Program-made: the position numbers and the translations under genes
Shown here: positions 55,166-64,000 of the stretch, piece by piece
Numbering within the stretch: the first letter of the stretch is position 1
Layout of the letters: every line of letters begins with the position of its first letter
From: Methylomonas sp. LL1
GTDB lineage: Bacteria > Pseudomonadota > Gammaproteobacteria > Methylococcales > Methylomonadaceae
Assembly: GCF_015711015.1 (NCBI RefSeq)
Contig: NZ_CP064653.1
Span: 868,001-932,000 of the forward strand
Length of the DNA: 64,000 bases
Direction of reading: 5' to 3'
Notes under the pieces: generated by a model
Seen by the model: only the letters and a program-made list of their open reading frames with translations
Database searches by the model: none
Told to the model about the DNA's origin: nothing

Positions 55166-56260
55166 ATGGCAACAAACACACGCTACACGGGACTTATCGA
55201 ACATTATCGCGACCGCTTGCCGGTGTCCGGCACGACGCGCCTGATTAGTCTGGGCGAAGGCAACACGCCGCTGATTCAATTGCAAAACATTCCGCGCCTG
55301 ATCGGCAAGAACGTCGACATTTACGTTAAATTCGAAGGCTTGAATCCGACCGGTTCTTTTAAAGATCGGGGGATGACAATGGCTGTGACCAAAGCCGTGG
55401 AAGAAGGCAGTCAAGCCATCATCTGCGCTTCGACCGGCAACACCTCGGCATCGGCCGCCGCTTACGCGGTTCGCGCCGGCATTAAAGCCTTCGTGTTGAT
55501 TCCGGAAGGCAAGATCGCACTGGGCAAACTGGCGCAAACCCTGATGTATGGCGCGAAAATCATTCAAATTAACGGCAATTTCGATGCCGGCATGGGCATC
55601 GTCAAGCAAATTGCCGATCATGCGCCGGTCACCATCGTCAACTCGATCAACCCCTTCCGTCTCGAAGGCCAGAAAACCGCCGCATTCGAAATCGTCGACG
55701 AACTCGGCGACGCGCCGGATTACCATTGTTTACCGGTGGGTAACGCCGGCAACATCAGCGCTTACTGGAAAGGTTATAGCGAATATGCCCGCGACAGTGA
55801 AGCGCACAAAGCCGTGACCGACAAACGTCCGGTGATGTGCGGTTATCAAGCGGCCGGCGCCGCGCCATTTGTGGCCGGCAAAATGATAGACCATCCGGAA
55901 ACGGTGGCCACAGCGATCCGCATCGGCCATCCGCAATCCTGGGATTTGGCTTGGAATGCGCAAAAAGAATCCGGCGGCTGGTTCGATTCACAAACCGACC
56001 AGCAAATTTTGGCCGCGCAAAAAATGCTGTCGGCCTACGAAGGCATATTCTGCGAACCGGCTTCCGCCGCTTCCCTGGCCGGCGCCTTGCAGGATATCGG
56101 TTCCGGTAAAATTCCCGAAGGCAGCCGTATCGTTTGTACCCTGACCGGCAACGGCATCAAGGATCCGGATACCGCGATCAGTCAATGCAAGGATGCGCAT
56201 CCGGTGACTATCGAAGCCACATTGGATGCGGTTAAGAAAGCGATTCTGGATAATATGTAA
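55166..56260 (+). CDS. thrC: threonine synthase
   Basis: Converts O-phosphohomoserine to threonine with PLP. 364 residues, short (plant/Bacillus-like) type; PLP lysine K66 in GLNPTGSFKDRGM, PLP-phosphate loop LPVGNAGNISAYWKGY. It follows hom by 3 nt, and a terminator lies 20 nt after its stop, so it closes the alaC-hom-thrC transcription unit. Confidence 0.96.
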   Translation: MATNTRYTGLIEHYRDRLPVSGTTRLISLGEGNTPLIQLQNIPRLIGKNVDIYVKFEGLNPTGSFKDRGMTMAVTKAVEEGSQAIICASTGNTSASAAAYAVRAGIKAFVLIPEGKIALGKLAQTLMYGAKIIQINGNFDAGMGIVKQIADHAPVTIVNSINPFRLEGQKTAAFEIVDELGDAPDYHCLPVGNAGNISAYWKGYSEYARDSEAHKAVTDKRPVMCGYQAAGAAPFVAGKMIDHPETVATAIRIGHPQSWDLAWNAQKESGGWFDSQTDQQILAAQKMLSAYEGIFCEPASAASLAGALQDIGSGKIPEGSRIVCTLTGNGIKDPDTAISQCKDAHPVTIEATLDAVKKAILDNM

Positions 56261-56280
56261 TCACCCTGATGAGTATTCAA

Positions 56281-56305
56281 AAGCCGGCTGTTGCCGGCTT
56301 TTTTA
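56281..56305 (+). terminator. rho-independent terminator of alaC-hom-thrC
   Basis: Stem AAGCCGGC (56281-56288) / GCCGGCTT (56293-56300) with a 4-nt loop, followed by TTTTA. It lies 20 nt after the thrC stop and ends 9 nt before the recJ ATG. Confidence 0.85.
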
Positions 56306-56314
56306 TTTCCTGAT

Positions 56315-58060
56315 ATGTATCTGCAAGGCGTCAAAAAAAATATAGTCCAGCGGCCGCAAGCCGTCGGCAAGGTTCAACTCGGCGACATTGATCCGGTGCT
56401 GCAACGCATTTTCAGTAGTCGCGGTATCCAACAGGCCGACGAACTGGAGCGGACTCTGTCGACATTGCCATCACCTTGGCTGCTCGGCGGTATGCAAGTC
56501 ATGGTCGAACATTTGATCACGGCCCTCAAACAGCAACAAGCCTTGACGGTGGTGGCCGACTTCGATGCCGATGGCGCCACGAGTTGCGCTCTGGCGATCA
56601 AGGGCTTGGCATTGCTGGGATTCAAGTGCCTGAATTTTGTGGTCCCAAATCGCTTCGAATACGGCTATGGCCTGACGCCGGAAATCGTCGAATGGGTTAA
56701 GCGGCAAGGCCCGGACCTGATTCTGACGGTCGACAATGGCATTTCCAGCGTGGAGGGTGTCAGGGTGGCCAAGGCCGCCGGGATTAAAGTGCTGATCACC
56801 GATCACCATTTGCCGGGCCAGCAGTTGCCCGAGGCCGACGCTATCGTCAACCCCAATCTGCCCGAGGACAAGTTTCCCAGCCGCAATATTGCCGGCGTCG
56901 GTGTGATGTTTTATGTGCTGATGGCCTTGCGGATACGGCTACGGGAATTGCACTGGTTCGAACAAAACCGGATTCCCGAACCCAATCTGGCCCAGTTGCT
57001 GGATTATGTGGCGCTGGGTACGGTGGCCGACGTGGTTGCATTGGATCGAGTCAACCGCGCCTTGGTGCATCAGGGCTTGCTGCGTATCCGGTCCGGGCAG
57101 TGCCAAGCCGGGATCAAGGCCTTGGTCGAAGTCTCCGGTCGCTCGTTGCCGAATATTCACGCGGCCGATCTGGGTTTTGCGATTGCGCCGCGATTGAATG
57201 CGGCCGGCCGGATGGATGATATGTCGCTGGGTATCCAGTGTCTGTTGACCGAGGATGCCGGATTGGCGCGGGATATCGCCGAGCAATTAGATGCCTTGAA
57301 CCAGGATAGAAAGGAAGTCGAAGGCCAGATGAAAAACGAGGCCATGGCATTGCTGGCCGAGATGAAGGCGCTGGATGAAAAACACGTGCCGGCCGGTGTC
57401 TGTCTCTACGACGCCAATTGGCATCAGGGTGTGATAGGCATTCTGGCGTCGCGAATCAAGGATAGGTTGCACCGGCCGGTGATAGCTTTTGCCCCGGCCG
57501 ATAAGGCCGAACTGAAAGGCTCGGCCCGTTCCATTCAGGGCGTACATATTCGCGATGTATTGAGCGATATTGCCGCCGCTCATCCGCAGATACTCAGTAA
57601 GTTCGGCGGCCATGCAATGGCGGCCGGGCTCAGCATCAAATTGCACGATTATCCGCATTTTGCCTTGTTGTTCGCCGATGCGGTGGCGGCCAAGCTGAGC
57701 CAGGCCGATCTGGAGCAAAAAGCCTGGTCCGATGGCCAACTGGATATGCAACACCTGACTCTGGCATTCGCCGAGCAATTACAGCAGGCGGCCATTTGGG
57801 GGCAAGCCTTTCCGGAGCCGGCTTTTGACGGTGTTTTTGATGTATATCAGTGCCGCATCGTCGGAAAGCAGCATCTCAAATTCGTGTTAAAGCCGCCGTT
57901 CAGTGATTTGTTGATAGACGCGATCGCGTTTTTTGCCGACAAGCCGGAAAATTGGCTGGGTTGCCGCAAGGTTAATGCCGTCTATAAACTGGATATCAAT
58001 GAATACCGGGGTCAGCGCAGTCTGCAATTGCAATTGCATTATCTGGAAAAAGTGGAGTAG
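56315..58060 (+). CDS. recJ: single-stranded-DNA-specific exonuclease RecJ
   Basis: 5'-3' exonuclease in recombination and mismatch repair. 581 residues, the family length. DHH-domain motifs: VVADFDADGATSCALA, LTVDNGISS and ITDHHLPGQ (motif III) plus the DHHA1 half with GFAIAPRLNAAGRMDD and SKFGGHAMAAGLSI. I chose the ATG at 56315 because the earlier in-frame start at 56291 lies inside the thrC terminator. It is followed 6 nt later by a glycosyltransferase. Confidence 0.96.
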   Translation: MYLQGVKKNIVQRPQAVGKVQLGDIDPVLQRIFSSRGIQQADELERTLSTLPSPWLLGGMQVMVEHLITALKQQQALTVVADFDADGATSCALAIKGLALLGFKCLNFVVPNRFEYGYGLTPEIVEWVKRQGPDLILTVDNGISSVEGVRVAKAAGIKVLITDHHLPGQQLPEADAIVNPNLPEDKFPSRNIAGVGVMFYVLMALRIRLRELHWFEQNRIPEPNLAQLLDYVALGTVADVVALDRVNRALVHQGLLRIRSGQCQAGIKALVEVSGRSLPNIHAADLGFAIAPRLNAAGRMDDMSLGIQCLLTEDAGLARDIAEQLDALNQDRKEVEGQMKNEAMALLAEMKALDEKHVPAGVCLYDANWHQGVIGILASRIKDRLHRPVIAFAPADKAELKGSARSIQGVHIRDVLSDIAAAHPQILSKFGGHAMAAGLSIKLHDYPHFALLFADAVAAKLSQADLEQKAWSDGQLDMQHLTLAFAEQLQQAAIWGQAFPEPAFDGVFDVYQCRIVGKQHLKFVLKPPFSDLLIDAIAFFADKPENWLGCRKVNAVYKLDINEYRGQRSLQLQLHYLEKVE

Positions 58061-58066
58061 CGATCG

Positions 58067-59590
58067 ATGTTTGAAAAATCCTTGCGCTGGATCGACGAGC
58101 ACCTTATCGGCTTGTTGTTGACACTGGCGCTGTTGCGTGGCGGTTTTTTGCTGGCCAATGGGCTGGACTTGATCGGCGACGAAAGTTATTACTGGGATTG
58201 GTCGCGCCAGCCCGATTGGTGTTATTACAGCAAACCGCCGATGGTGGCTTGGCTGATAGGGGCTTTTACTTGGCTGTTCGGCGGCTATACCGTTGTCGTG
58301 CGATTACCGGCCGTGGTGCTGGGCACTGTTTTTCTGGGCTATTTTCACGCCACCGCCAAAGCGTTTTACGGTTCGCGCGCGGCCGCACTGGCTTTGTTGC
58401 TGATATTGGCAACGCCAATCAACGTGTTGGCCAATTTTTTGATGACCATCGATCCGCCCTTGTACTGCTTCTGGGTGATGGCGCTGTATTATTTGCGCAG
58501 GGCTTTATTCGATCATCAGCCGCGCGCCTGGTTATGGGCCGGTTGCGCCAGTGCCGCGGCTTTATTGACTAAGCAGGCGGCTTTGGCGCTGCCCTTGATG
58601 TTGCTGGTTTTTTTGGCTTGCGACCGGCAACGCCGTGCTTATCTGAAGCGCGAGTATTGGCTATACCTGTTGCCGATGCTGGCGGCGGCGCTGCCGATTT
58701 TACTGTGGAATCAGCAACATGACTGGGTCATGTTCGGACACAGCAAGGGCCATTTCGGCAATCATGAAGCGGTCGGCTTGGCTAAACATATCGCGCATGC
58801 CAGGGATTTTCTGCTCTATCAATTGTTGCTGTTGTCGCCGGTCATTTTTGTGATGGTGCTGGTTACCAGTTTGAAGGCTGCGGCGGGTTTCAAGCGTTTG
58901 AGCGCGGAACGGCAGTTCTTGTGGCTGATGGGGCCGGCCTTGCTGTTGGGCGTGTTATTGTTGAGCTTTCTGCAAAAAACCCAAGGCAACTGGCCGATGC
59001 CGTTTTATATCAGCGGCTTGATTTTGTTAGCCGGCTACTGGGTCGAGGGGGCTTGGCGTAGGAGCCTAAAGTTCGGTTTGGCGCTGGGTTATACGATGGT
59101 GGCGATGACTTATGTGCTGCCGCTGCTGTTGCAGGCCTTGAATCTACAGGATAGTGCCTTCGATCCGACCAAACGCTTCAAGAGTTGGCAAGAATTGGCG
59201 GTAAATATTCACTTCGAACGCCTGATTAGCCAGCCCAAGCTTGATGATAGCTTCGTCGTGGCGCTGGGGCATCGCTATTTGGCCAGCCAACTGGCGTTTT
59301 ATTTGCCCGATCATCCCAAGGTATTCCGGTTCGAGGAATCCGGACAGGTCATCAGTCAGTATGAGGTCTGGCCGGGACCGCGGGCGGCCTATGCCGGCAA
59401 AAATGCCTTCATAATCGGCGAGACAGCGGAAGAAAATGTGCCTGCGTCGCTGAAAGCGGCGTTTCAGCGCTTTGTGTTTTTGGCTGAAATCGCCAATCCC
59501 AACAACCCGAAGTCGCCCTATTTTCTCTATTTAGGTGAAAACCTGAAGGCTTGGCCCGAAGCCGCCAAGCAATTATCCATAAAGGAATGA
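58067..59590 (+). CDS. GT39/ArnT-like membrane glycosyltransferase
   Basis: 507 residues, polytopic: about ten TM segments across residues 12-370 and a short soluble C-terminal part. The family start LIGDESYYWDWSRQPDWCYYSKPPMVAW contains the DE motif of GT39/ArnT enzymes that transfer sugars from polyprenyl phosphate at the periplasmic face. The acceptor cannot be read; ArnT acts on lipid A, and a PAP2 phosphatase gene follows 1 nt later, so a role in lipid or lipid-linked glycan modification is plausible. It follows recJ by 6 nt. Confidence 0.88.
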   Translation: MFEKSLRWIDEHLIGLLLTLALLRGGFLLANGLDLIGDESYYWDWSRQPDWCYYSKPPMVAWLIGAFTWLFGGYTVVVRLPAVVLGTVFLGYFHATAKAFYGSRAAALALLLILATPINVLANFLMTIDPPLYCFWVMALYYLRRALFDHQPRAWLWAGCASAAALLTKQAALALPLMLLVFLACDRQRRAYLKREYWLYLLPMLAAALPILLWNQQHDWVMFGHSKGHFGNHEAVGLAKHIAHARDFLLYQLLLLSPVIFVMVLVTSLKAAAGFKRLSAERQFLWLMGPALLLGVLLLSFLQKTQGNWPMPFYISGLILLAGYWVEGAWRRSLKFGLALGYTMVAMTYVLPLLLQALNLQDSAFDPTKRFKSWQELAVNIHFERLISQPKLDDSFVVALGHRYLASQLAFYLPDHPKVFRFEESGQVISQYEVWPGPRAAYAGKNAFIIGETAEENVPASLKAAFQRFVFLAEIANPNNPKSPYFLYLGENLKAWPEAAKQLSIKE

Positions 59591-59591
59591 G

Positions 59592-60296
59592 ATGCCTCAT
59601 CGAAAAATAAAGCGTGCCCGGCTGGAGTTGCTGGTATTGCTGCTGTTGGCGGTCGCCACCACCGTCTTGTTCTGGTTGACCGACCTGGACTATCGAGCCG
59701 CGGCCGTGTTTTATCGGCCGGACCCTAGTGGGCAAGTCTGGCCGTTGCAGCATTGGTGGCCGTTAAAGCTGCTCTATGATTATGCGTTTCCGTTTACGGT
59801 GATTTCCGGCTTAACCGCGCTAATGGTTTATGTCGCTGGCCACTATCATGCTTACAGTCGGCGTTTTCGCAGAAGAGCCTTGTATATTTTGTTGGTGATA
59901 CTAATTGGTCCGGGCCTGCTGGTTAACCTGGTATTCAAGGATCATTGGGGGCGGCCGAGACCGGTGCATATCGAGCAATTCGGCGGCGAATATCAGTACG
60001 TGCCGCCGTTGAAATTGGGCCATACCCCGGATAAATCCTTCGTCTGCGGGCATTGCTCGGTGGGCTACGCCTTTTTTGTGCTGTATTTTTTGTCGCAAAA
60101 TCATAAGCCGTTGTATTTTCTGTTGACCTTGGTGCTGGCCTGGACCATGGGCTTTACCCGGATGACATCCGGCGGACATTTTGTCTCGGATATTTTATGG
60201 TCGGGTTATCTGGTGTTTCTGGTGGCTTTTGCACTGTATTACGGTTGGTTTGTACGCGTGAAACCGGAGCACCCCGAGTCTCCTTCCTCATCATGA
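59592..60296 (+). CDS. PAP2-family membrane phosphatase
   Basis: 234 residues with about six TM segments. The phosphatase motifs are KDHWGRPRP (K-x6-RP), CGHCSVGYAFF (variant of PSGH) and TRMTSGGHFVSDI (SRxxxxxHxxxD). Such enzymes dephosphorylate undecaprenyl pyrophosphate or, as LpxE/LpxF, lipid A; the adjacent GT39 gene points to lipid-linked substrates. AAGGA lies 5 nt upstream of the ATG. The last codon overlaps the following gene by 4 nt. Confidence 0.9.
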   Translation: MPHRKIKRARLELLVLLLLAVATTVLFWLTDLDYRAAAVFYRPDPSGQVWPLQHWWPLKLLYDYAFPFTVISGLTALMVYVAGHYHAYSRRFRRRALYILLVILIGPGLLVNLVFKDHWGRPRPVHIEQFGGEYQYVPPLKLGHTPDKSFVCGHCSVGYAFFVLYFLSQNHKPLYFLLTLVLAWTMGFTRMTSGGHFVSDILWSGYLVFLVAFALYYGWFVRVKPEHPESPSSS

Positions 60297-60748
60297 GTCT
60301 GACGATTTGGGTGGATGGTGATGCTTGCCCCAACTTGATTAAAACCGTGTTGTTTCGTGCCGCGCAAAAACGCCAGTTGGCTTTGCAGCTGGTCGCGAAT
60401 CAATCGATTGCCACGCCGCCGTCGAAATACATTCGGGCCATTCGGGTAGGCGGCGGTTTTGATGTAGCGGATGATTACATAGTCAAGCATATGCGGGGCG
60501 GGGATTTGGTCATTACCGGCGACATTCCGTTGGCGGCCAAAGTGATTGAGCGGCAGGGAGATGTGATCAATCCGCGCGGCGAGGTGTATGGCGCGCACAA
60601 CATCGGCGAAAAGCTGGCGATGCGTAATTTCATGGAGGAAATGCGTAACAACGGCCAGGTATCCGGTGGCGCGGCGGCGATGGCGGCCAGGGATGTGCAA
60701 AAGTTTGCCAATGCCCTGGATAAATTTCTGGCCGGCAAGCAAATATAA
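60293..60748 (+). CDS. YaiI/YqxD (UPF0178, DUF188) family protein
   Basis: 151 residues: MSLTIWVDGDACPNLIKTVLFR, VGGGFDVADDYIVKHM and GDLVITGDIPLAAKVIE are the conserved stretches of the DUF188/UPF0178 family, a PIN-like fold with possible nuclease activity, function unproven. I chose the ATG at 60293, which overlaps the PAP2 stop (ATGA); the frame is open further upstream. It is probably translated by coupling with the PAP2 gene. Confidence 0.92.
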   Translation: MSLTIWVDGDACPNLIKTVLFRAAQKRQLALQLVANQSIATPPSKYIRAIRVGGGFDVADDYIVKHMRGGDLVITGDIPLAAKVIERQGDVINPRGEVYGAHNIGEKLAMRNFMEEMRNNGQVSGGAAAMAARDVQKFANALDKFLAGKQI

Positions 60749-60772
60749 CAGGCTGGGTTTTGTGGCCGAGCT

Positions 60773-60781
60773 TGTTATAAT
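60773..60781 (+). promoter_or_regulatory. extended -10 promoter of dapA
   Basis: TGTTATAAT is a consensus extended -10 (TGnTATAAT) about 38 nt upstream of the dapA ATG, in the 71-nt gap after the YaiI gene. No good -35 is visible, as is common with this promoter type. Confidence 0.6.
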
Positions 60782-60819
60782 GCCGGCTGTTTTTGGAAAA
60801 ATTCTGACGAGAGATTTGC

Positions 60820-61695
60820 ATGATTCAAGGTAGTATCGTTGCTTTGGTAACCCCGATGACTGAAGACGGCGCGGTGGACGACGTTAGTCTGAAAAAGCTG
60901 GTGGAGTTTCACGTCGAGCAAGGTACGGATGCGCTGGTCGCGGTAGGTACCACCGGCGAATCGGCAACTTTGGACGAAGACGAACATTGTCATGTGATCA
61001 AGACCATCGTCGATTGCGTGGCTGGCCGCATGCCGGTGATTGCCGGGACCGGCGCCAACTGTACCCGCGAAGCGATTCGTCTGACCCAAAGAGCCCAACA
61101 AGCCGGGGCCGATGCCTGCTTGTTGGTCACGCCTTACTACAACAAACCGACCCAGGAAGGTTTGTATCTGCATTACAAAGCCATTGCCGAAGCGGTCGAT
61201 ATTGCGCAAATCCTTTACAACGTGCCGGGACGTACCGCTTGCGACATGCTGCCGGAAACGGTCGGCCGCTTGTCGCATATCGACAATATCGTCGGCGTCA
61301 AGGAAGCGACCGGCAAGCTGGAGCGGGTCAAACAAATCCGCGACTTGACCGGCGACGATTTTGCGCTGTACACCGGCGACGACGCCACCAGTCTTGAGTT
61401 TTGTCTGCTGGGCGGTAACGGCAGCATCACCGTTACCGGCAATGTCGCGCCTAGACTGCTACGCGATATGATAGCCGCCGCCATGCGCGGCGACCGTGCC
61501 ACGGCCGAGGCGCTGGATGCCAAATTGACCGGCTTGCACGGCAGTCTGTTTATCCAATCCAACCCGATTCCGGTGAAATGGGCGGTGGCGGAAATGGGCC
61601 TGATGGGCAAGGGCATACGCTTGCCGCTAACCTGGCTGAGCGAGGAGTGCATCCCACCGGTGCGCGCCGCGATGCAGCAGGCAGGCGTTTTATAG
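60820..61695 (+). CDS. dapA: 4-hydroxy-tetrahydrodipicolinate synthase
   Basis: Condenses pyruvate with aspartate semialdehyde in lysine/diaminopimelate synthesis. 291 residues, TIM barrel: GTTGESATL, PYYNKPTQEG, catalytic Tyr133 (LYNVPGRT) and Schiff-base Lys161 (VGVKEATGKL). bamC follows 2 nt later, the classic dapA-bamC operon. It uses the same substrate, aspartate semialdehyde, as Hom encoded upstream. Confidence 0.97.
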   Translation: MIQGSIVALVTPMTEDGAVDDVSLKKLVEFHVEQGTDALVAVGTTGESATLDEDEHCHVIKTIVDCVAGRMPVIAGTGANCTREAIRLTQRAQQAGADACLLVTPYYNKPTQEGLYLHYKAIAEAVDIAQILYNVPGRTACDMLPETVGRLSHIDNIVGVKEATGKLERVKQIRDLTGDDFALYTGDDATSLEFCLLGGNGSITVTGNVAPRLLRDMIAAAMRGDRATAEALDAKLTGLHGSLFIQSNPIPVKWAVAEMGLMGKGIRLPLTWLSEECIPPVRAAMQQAGVL

Positions 61696-61697
61696 GT

Positions 61698-62549
61698 ATG
61701 AATAACAAACTTATCCTGCGCTGGATAACCGGAGGGTTGCTGGTGGGAGTTCTCCCGGCCTGCGGCACCATCAAAAGCTGGTTTCCGGATAAAGAACGAG
61801 ACTATCAATTTACCTCCGAAATTCCGGAGCTGATAGTGCCGGACGATTTGAAGAACAAGGGCTTGGCCAGTCTGAGCCCGCAGTCCGCCGAACCGCCTGT
61901 TTCCGAAGCTGAATCCGTTTCCGGCTCCAGATATCCGGCCGAAGCGGAAGCGGAACCAACTGCCGCTGAAGTTGCTACAACCGAATCGCAAGCGGCCACT
62001 GTTATCTCGGCCGCTGAAACGGAATCCGTCAAAAATCCCGATCAAGATGAGAGCAAACCGGTCGAGCAACCCGTGGTTGCCGGCGGCGTCAGCAGCTTGC
62101 AGATCGATCAGCCGAAAAGCCAAGCGGTAAGGATGGTGGGCAGGGCTTTGAGCCGGCAAAAGCTGGAAGTGGTCGAGCGTAACATCGACAAAGGTTATTT
62201 TTATGTCAAATTCGATCTGCATGCCGTCAAGGCCACCGATGAAAGTATTTGGGACGAATTGAATTTCTTTTTTGGCGACGATCCGAGTCAGGAACAAGAA
62301 TATCGGATTACCGTGCGGCAAATCGAACCTCAATTGTCTCAAGTCACAATACAGGATAGCGCGGGTGTTTCCTTGTCCGATGCCACGGCCAATGCCTTGT
62401 TGAAATTGATTACCGACGCCATCAACGAGGTTCAGACTCAGGACGCGAACAAGGGCCCAGCCGAAGCCGAGCCTAAGCCAGAAACCGAGCCTAAACTAGA
62501 ATCCGAGCCCGAACCGAAAGCGCCGGATAATCCCGCCAAGCAGGAATAA
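61698..62549 (+). CDS. bamC: outer membrane assembly lipoprotein BamC (NlpB)
   Basis: Accessory lipoprotein of the BAM complex. 283 residues: lipoprotein signal with lipobox LPAC (Cys22 of GVLPACGT), then a flexible N-terminal stretch (DKERDYQFTSEIPELIVPDDLKNKGL, the BamD-binding type segment), a Glu/Ala/Pro-rich linker, one helix-grip domain (about 125-240) and a Glu-Pro-rich tail. It is shorter than E. coli BamC (344) and seems to have one helix-grip domain instead of two. It lies 2 nt after dapA. Confidence 0.9.
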   Translation: MNNKLILRWITGGLLVGVLPACGTIKSWFPDKERDYQFTSEIPELIVPDDLKNKGLASLSPQSAEPPVSEAESVSGSRYPAEAEAEPTAAEVATTESQAATVISAAETESVKNPDQDESKPVEQPVVAGGVSSLQIDQPKSQAVRMVGRALSRQKLEVVERNIDKGYFYVKFDLHAVKATDESIWDELNFFFGDDPSQEQEYRITVRQIEPQLSQVTIQDSAGVSLSDATANALLKLITDAINEVQTQDANKGPAEAEPKPETEPKLESEPEPKAPDNPAKQE

Positions 62550-62796
62550 TCAGGTTTTATATTTTGTCGATCTTGAGGCGTGGACATCGCCATTGGGATC
62601 ACGAACATTAACCGGCGGCGAATTTCCTTGCGCCCTTGGGAGATTTGCCCTTTAGTTTCAAGCGGGCGAATATACCTGGGGTATTTAAGTTAATTTGCTC
62701 CTATCCCGAACTTCGCTGAATAGTCAGGTTAATTTTTACAGTTAACGAACCTTCATCAGCTATTTCTAAACGCTTTACCCATAATTCAAGATCGCC

Positions 62797-64000
62797 ATGT
62801 TGACACTTCCCGGAACCGCAGCCCTTTCATCGTTTCGTATCGAAAAATTACTCACCCAGTTGCAAAGTCTGGATAGTGGCATACAAGCCGTGTCGGCCCG
62901 TTTCGTGCATTTTGTCCAGCTCGAGGCCGGATTGGCGGATGCGGAAGTTGAAATGTTGAAGCGGTTGCTGGATTACGGATACGCCACGCCGGTAGCGGAC
63001 TTGCAGGGTGACAAGTTGTGGGTCGTTCCGCGTCTGGGCACTATTTCACCCTGGTCCAGCAAGGCCTCTGAAATCGCCGAACGTTGCGGTTTGACAGCGG
63101 TAAAGCGCATCGAGCGCGGTATCGAATATACCATCGTCTCATCCTCGGAATTGAGCGACGCCGTCAAACACCAACTGGCGGCCTTGCTGCACGACCGGAT
63201 GATTCAACAGGTCGTCTATTATGAAGCCGAGCTGGATTTGTTCGCCGAGCATGAGCCCAAACCGCTGCAAAGCGTCGCCATCATAGAACAGGGCAGGGAG
63301 GCTTTGGTCAAGGCCAATACCGAATTGGGTCTGGCTTTGTCGGCCGATGAAATCGATTACCTGACCGACAGCTTTACCAATCTGGGCCGCAACCCGACCG
63401 ATGTCGAGCTGATGATGTTTGCCCAGGCCAACTCCGAACATTGCCGGCATAAAATCTTCAATGCCAGCTGGACCATAGACGGCGAGGAACAAGCCAAGTC
63501 GCTGTTCGCGATGATACGCAACACCCACACTCTGAACCCGCAAGGCGTGTTGTCGGCCTACAGCGACAACTCCTCTGTTCTGGAAGGCCCGACCACTAAG
63601 GTATTCATCCGCGACGCGGCTAATAACTATGCCTACGGCTATGTCGAGGAACAGGCGCACATGTTGATGAAGGTGGAAACCCACAATCATCCGACCGCGA
63701 TTTCCCCGCATCCCGGCGCGGCGACCGGTTCCGGCGGTGAGATTCGCGACGAAGGCGCCACCGGCAGAGGTTCGGCGACCAAGGCCGGCTTGACCGGTTT
63801 CAGCGTTTCGCATCTGAAAATTCCCGGTTTCGAGCAACCTTGGGAAGCCGATTACGGCAAGCCGGAACGTATCGTCTCGGCCTTGGACATCATGCTGGAA
63901 GGCCCGATAGGCGGCGCGGCGTTCAACAACGAATTCGGTCGTCCCAATATCGCCGGTTATTTCCGCAGCTTCGAACAGCCTTCGGAAACTGGAGAGCCCA
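62797..64000 (+). CDS. purL: phosphoribosylformylglycinamidine synthase, N-terminal part
   Basis: Fourth step of purine synthesis (FGAM synthase, large type). The frame runs from the ATG at 62797 to the window end without a stop: 401 codons of a protein expected to be about 1290. It shows the PurS-like N-terminus ([14 protein letters not shown]), the linker and the start of the first synthetase domain with [16 protein letters not shown] and [34 protein letters not shown]. The 247-nt gap after bamC probably holds its promoter. Confidence 0.95.
   Translation, partial: MLTLPGTAALSSFRIEKLLTQLQSLDSGIQAVSARFVHFVQLEAGLADAEVEMLKRLLDYGYATPVADLQGDKLWVVPRLGTISPWSSKASEIAERCGLTAVKRIERGIEYTIVSSSELSDAVKHQLAALLHDRMIQQVVYYEAELDLFAEHEPKPLQSVAIIEQGREALVKANTELGLALSADEIDYLTDSFTNLGRNPTDVELMMFAQANSEHCRHKIFNASWTIDGEEQAKSLFAMIRNTHTLNPQGVLSAYSDNSSVLEGPTTKVFIRDAANNYAYGYVEEQAHMLMKVETHNHPTAISPHPGAATGSGGEIRDEGATGRGSATKAGLTGFSVSHLKIPGFEQPWEADYGKPERIVSALDIMLEGPIGGAAFNNEFGRPNIAGYFRSFEQPSETGEP

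Noticed and set aside
61215-62342. A 375-codon minus-strand frame across dapA and bamC
   Set aside because: Antisense to two well-supported genes; no recognisable domain.

Overview
The window looks like a contiguous stretch of a gammaproteobacterial chromosome with moderate GC content and tightly packed operons. Several neighbourhoods are typical of Gammaproteobacteria: bamA-skp-fabZ-lpxA-rnhB-dnaE, rnr-rlmB, dapA-bamC, alaC-hom-thrC and dnaB-alr. The mix of a large chemosensory/second-messenger repertoire, flavocytochrome c sulfide dehydrogenase genes and small palindromic repeats would fit a methylotroph-like relative of Methylomonas (Methylococcales). That placement is an inference: no methane- or methanol-oxidation gene is present.

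Layout. 1-6.3 kb (mostly minus strand): the end of an unidentified gene, radA, a Phd/ParE-type toxin-antitoxin pair, alr (carrying an in-frame 52-nt palindrome), dnaB, and a tandem-HD HD-GYP protein. 6.4-12.7 kb (plus): a lone RND pump and a very large periplasmic-binding-protein/PAS/histidine kinase. 13-26.6 kb (minus): a signalling island with a PAS-GGDEF-EAL protein, CheR, CheW, a 1004-residue poly-HAMP chemoreceptor, CheA, a CheY-like regulator, a REC-PAS protein, a NarL-type regulator and a soluble NarX-like kinase. Its intergenic gaps hold MITE-like repeats, palindromes and candidate regulator sites. 26.8-31.1 kb: DUF4186, trhP, rraA, ispH, a rhodanese and hslR. 31.2-38.4 kb: an envelope lipoprotein next to a DUF748/AsmA-like protein, a small secreted protein and a 530-residue unknown. 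38.4-43.1 kb: rnr-rlmB followed by fccA-fccB. 43.3-51.6 kb: outer-membrane, lipid A and replication genes, without the usual lpxD and lpxB. 51.7-56.3 kb: a small secreted protein, then alaC-hom-thrC closed by a clear terminator. 56.3-60.7 kb: recJ, a GT39-type glycosyltransferase, a PAP2 phosphatase and a YaiI/DUF188 protein. 60.8-64 kb: dapA-bamC and the 5' part of purL.

How the parts work together. The housekeeping blocks cover outer-membrane assembly (BamA, BamC, Skp), fatty acid/lipid A and wall precursors (FabZ, LpxA, Alr, DapA), aspartate-family amino acids (Hom, ThrC, DapA), replication and repair (DnaB, DnaE, RadA, RecJ, RnhB) and RNA metabolism (RNase R, RlmB, RraA, TrhP, Hsp15). The signalling island could couple chemosensory input (receptor, CheW, CheA, CheR) to phosphorelay and c-di-GMP turnover (EAL and HD-GYP proteins). 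No CheB, CheZ or flagellar gene is in view. No tRNA, rRNA, CRISPR array, prophage or complete insertion sequence was recognised. The most unusual items are the palindrome inside alr, the recently expanded HAMP array, two copies of a small MITE-like element, repeated 14-nt palindromic sites in the signalling island, and the lipoprotein/DUF748 pair.
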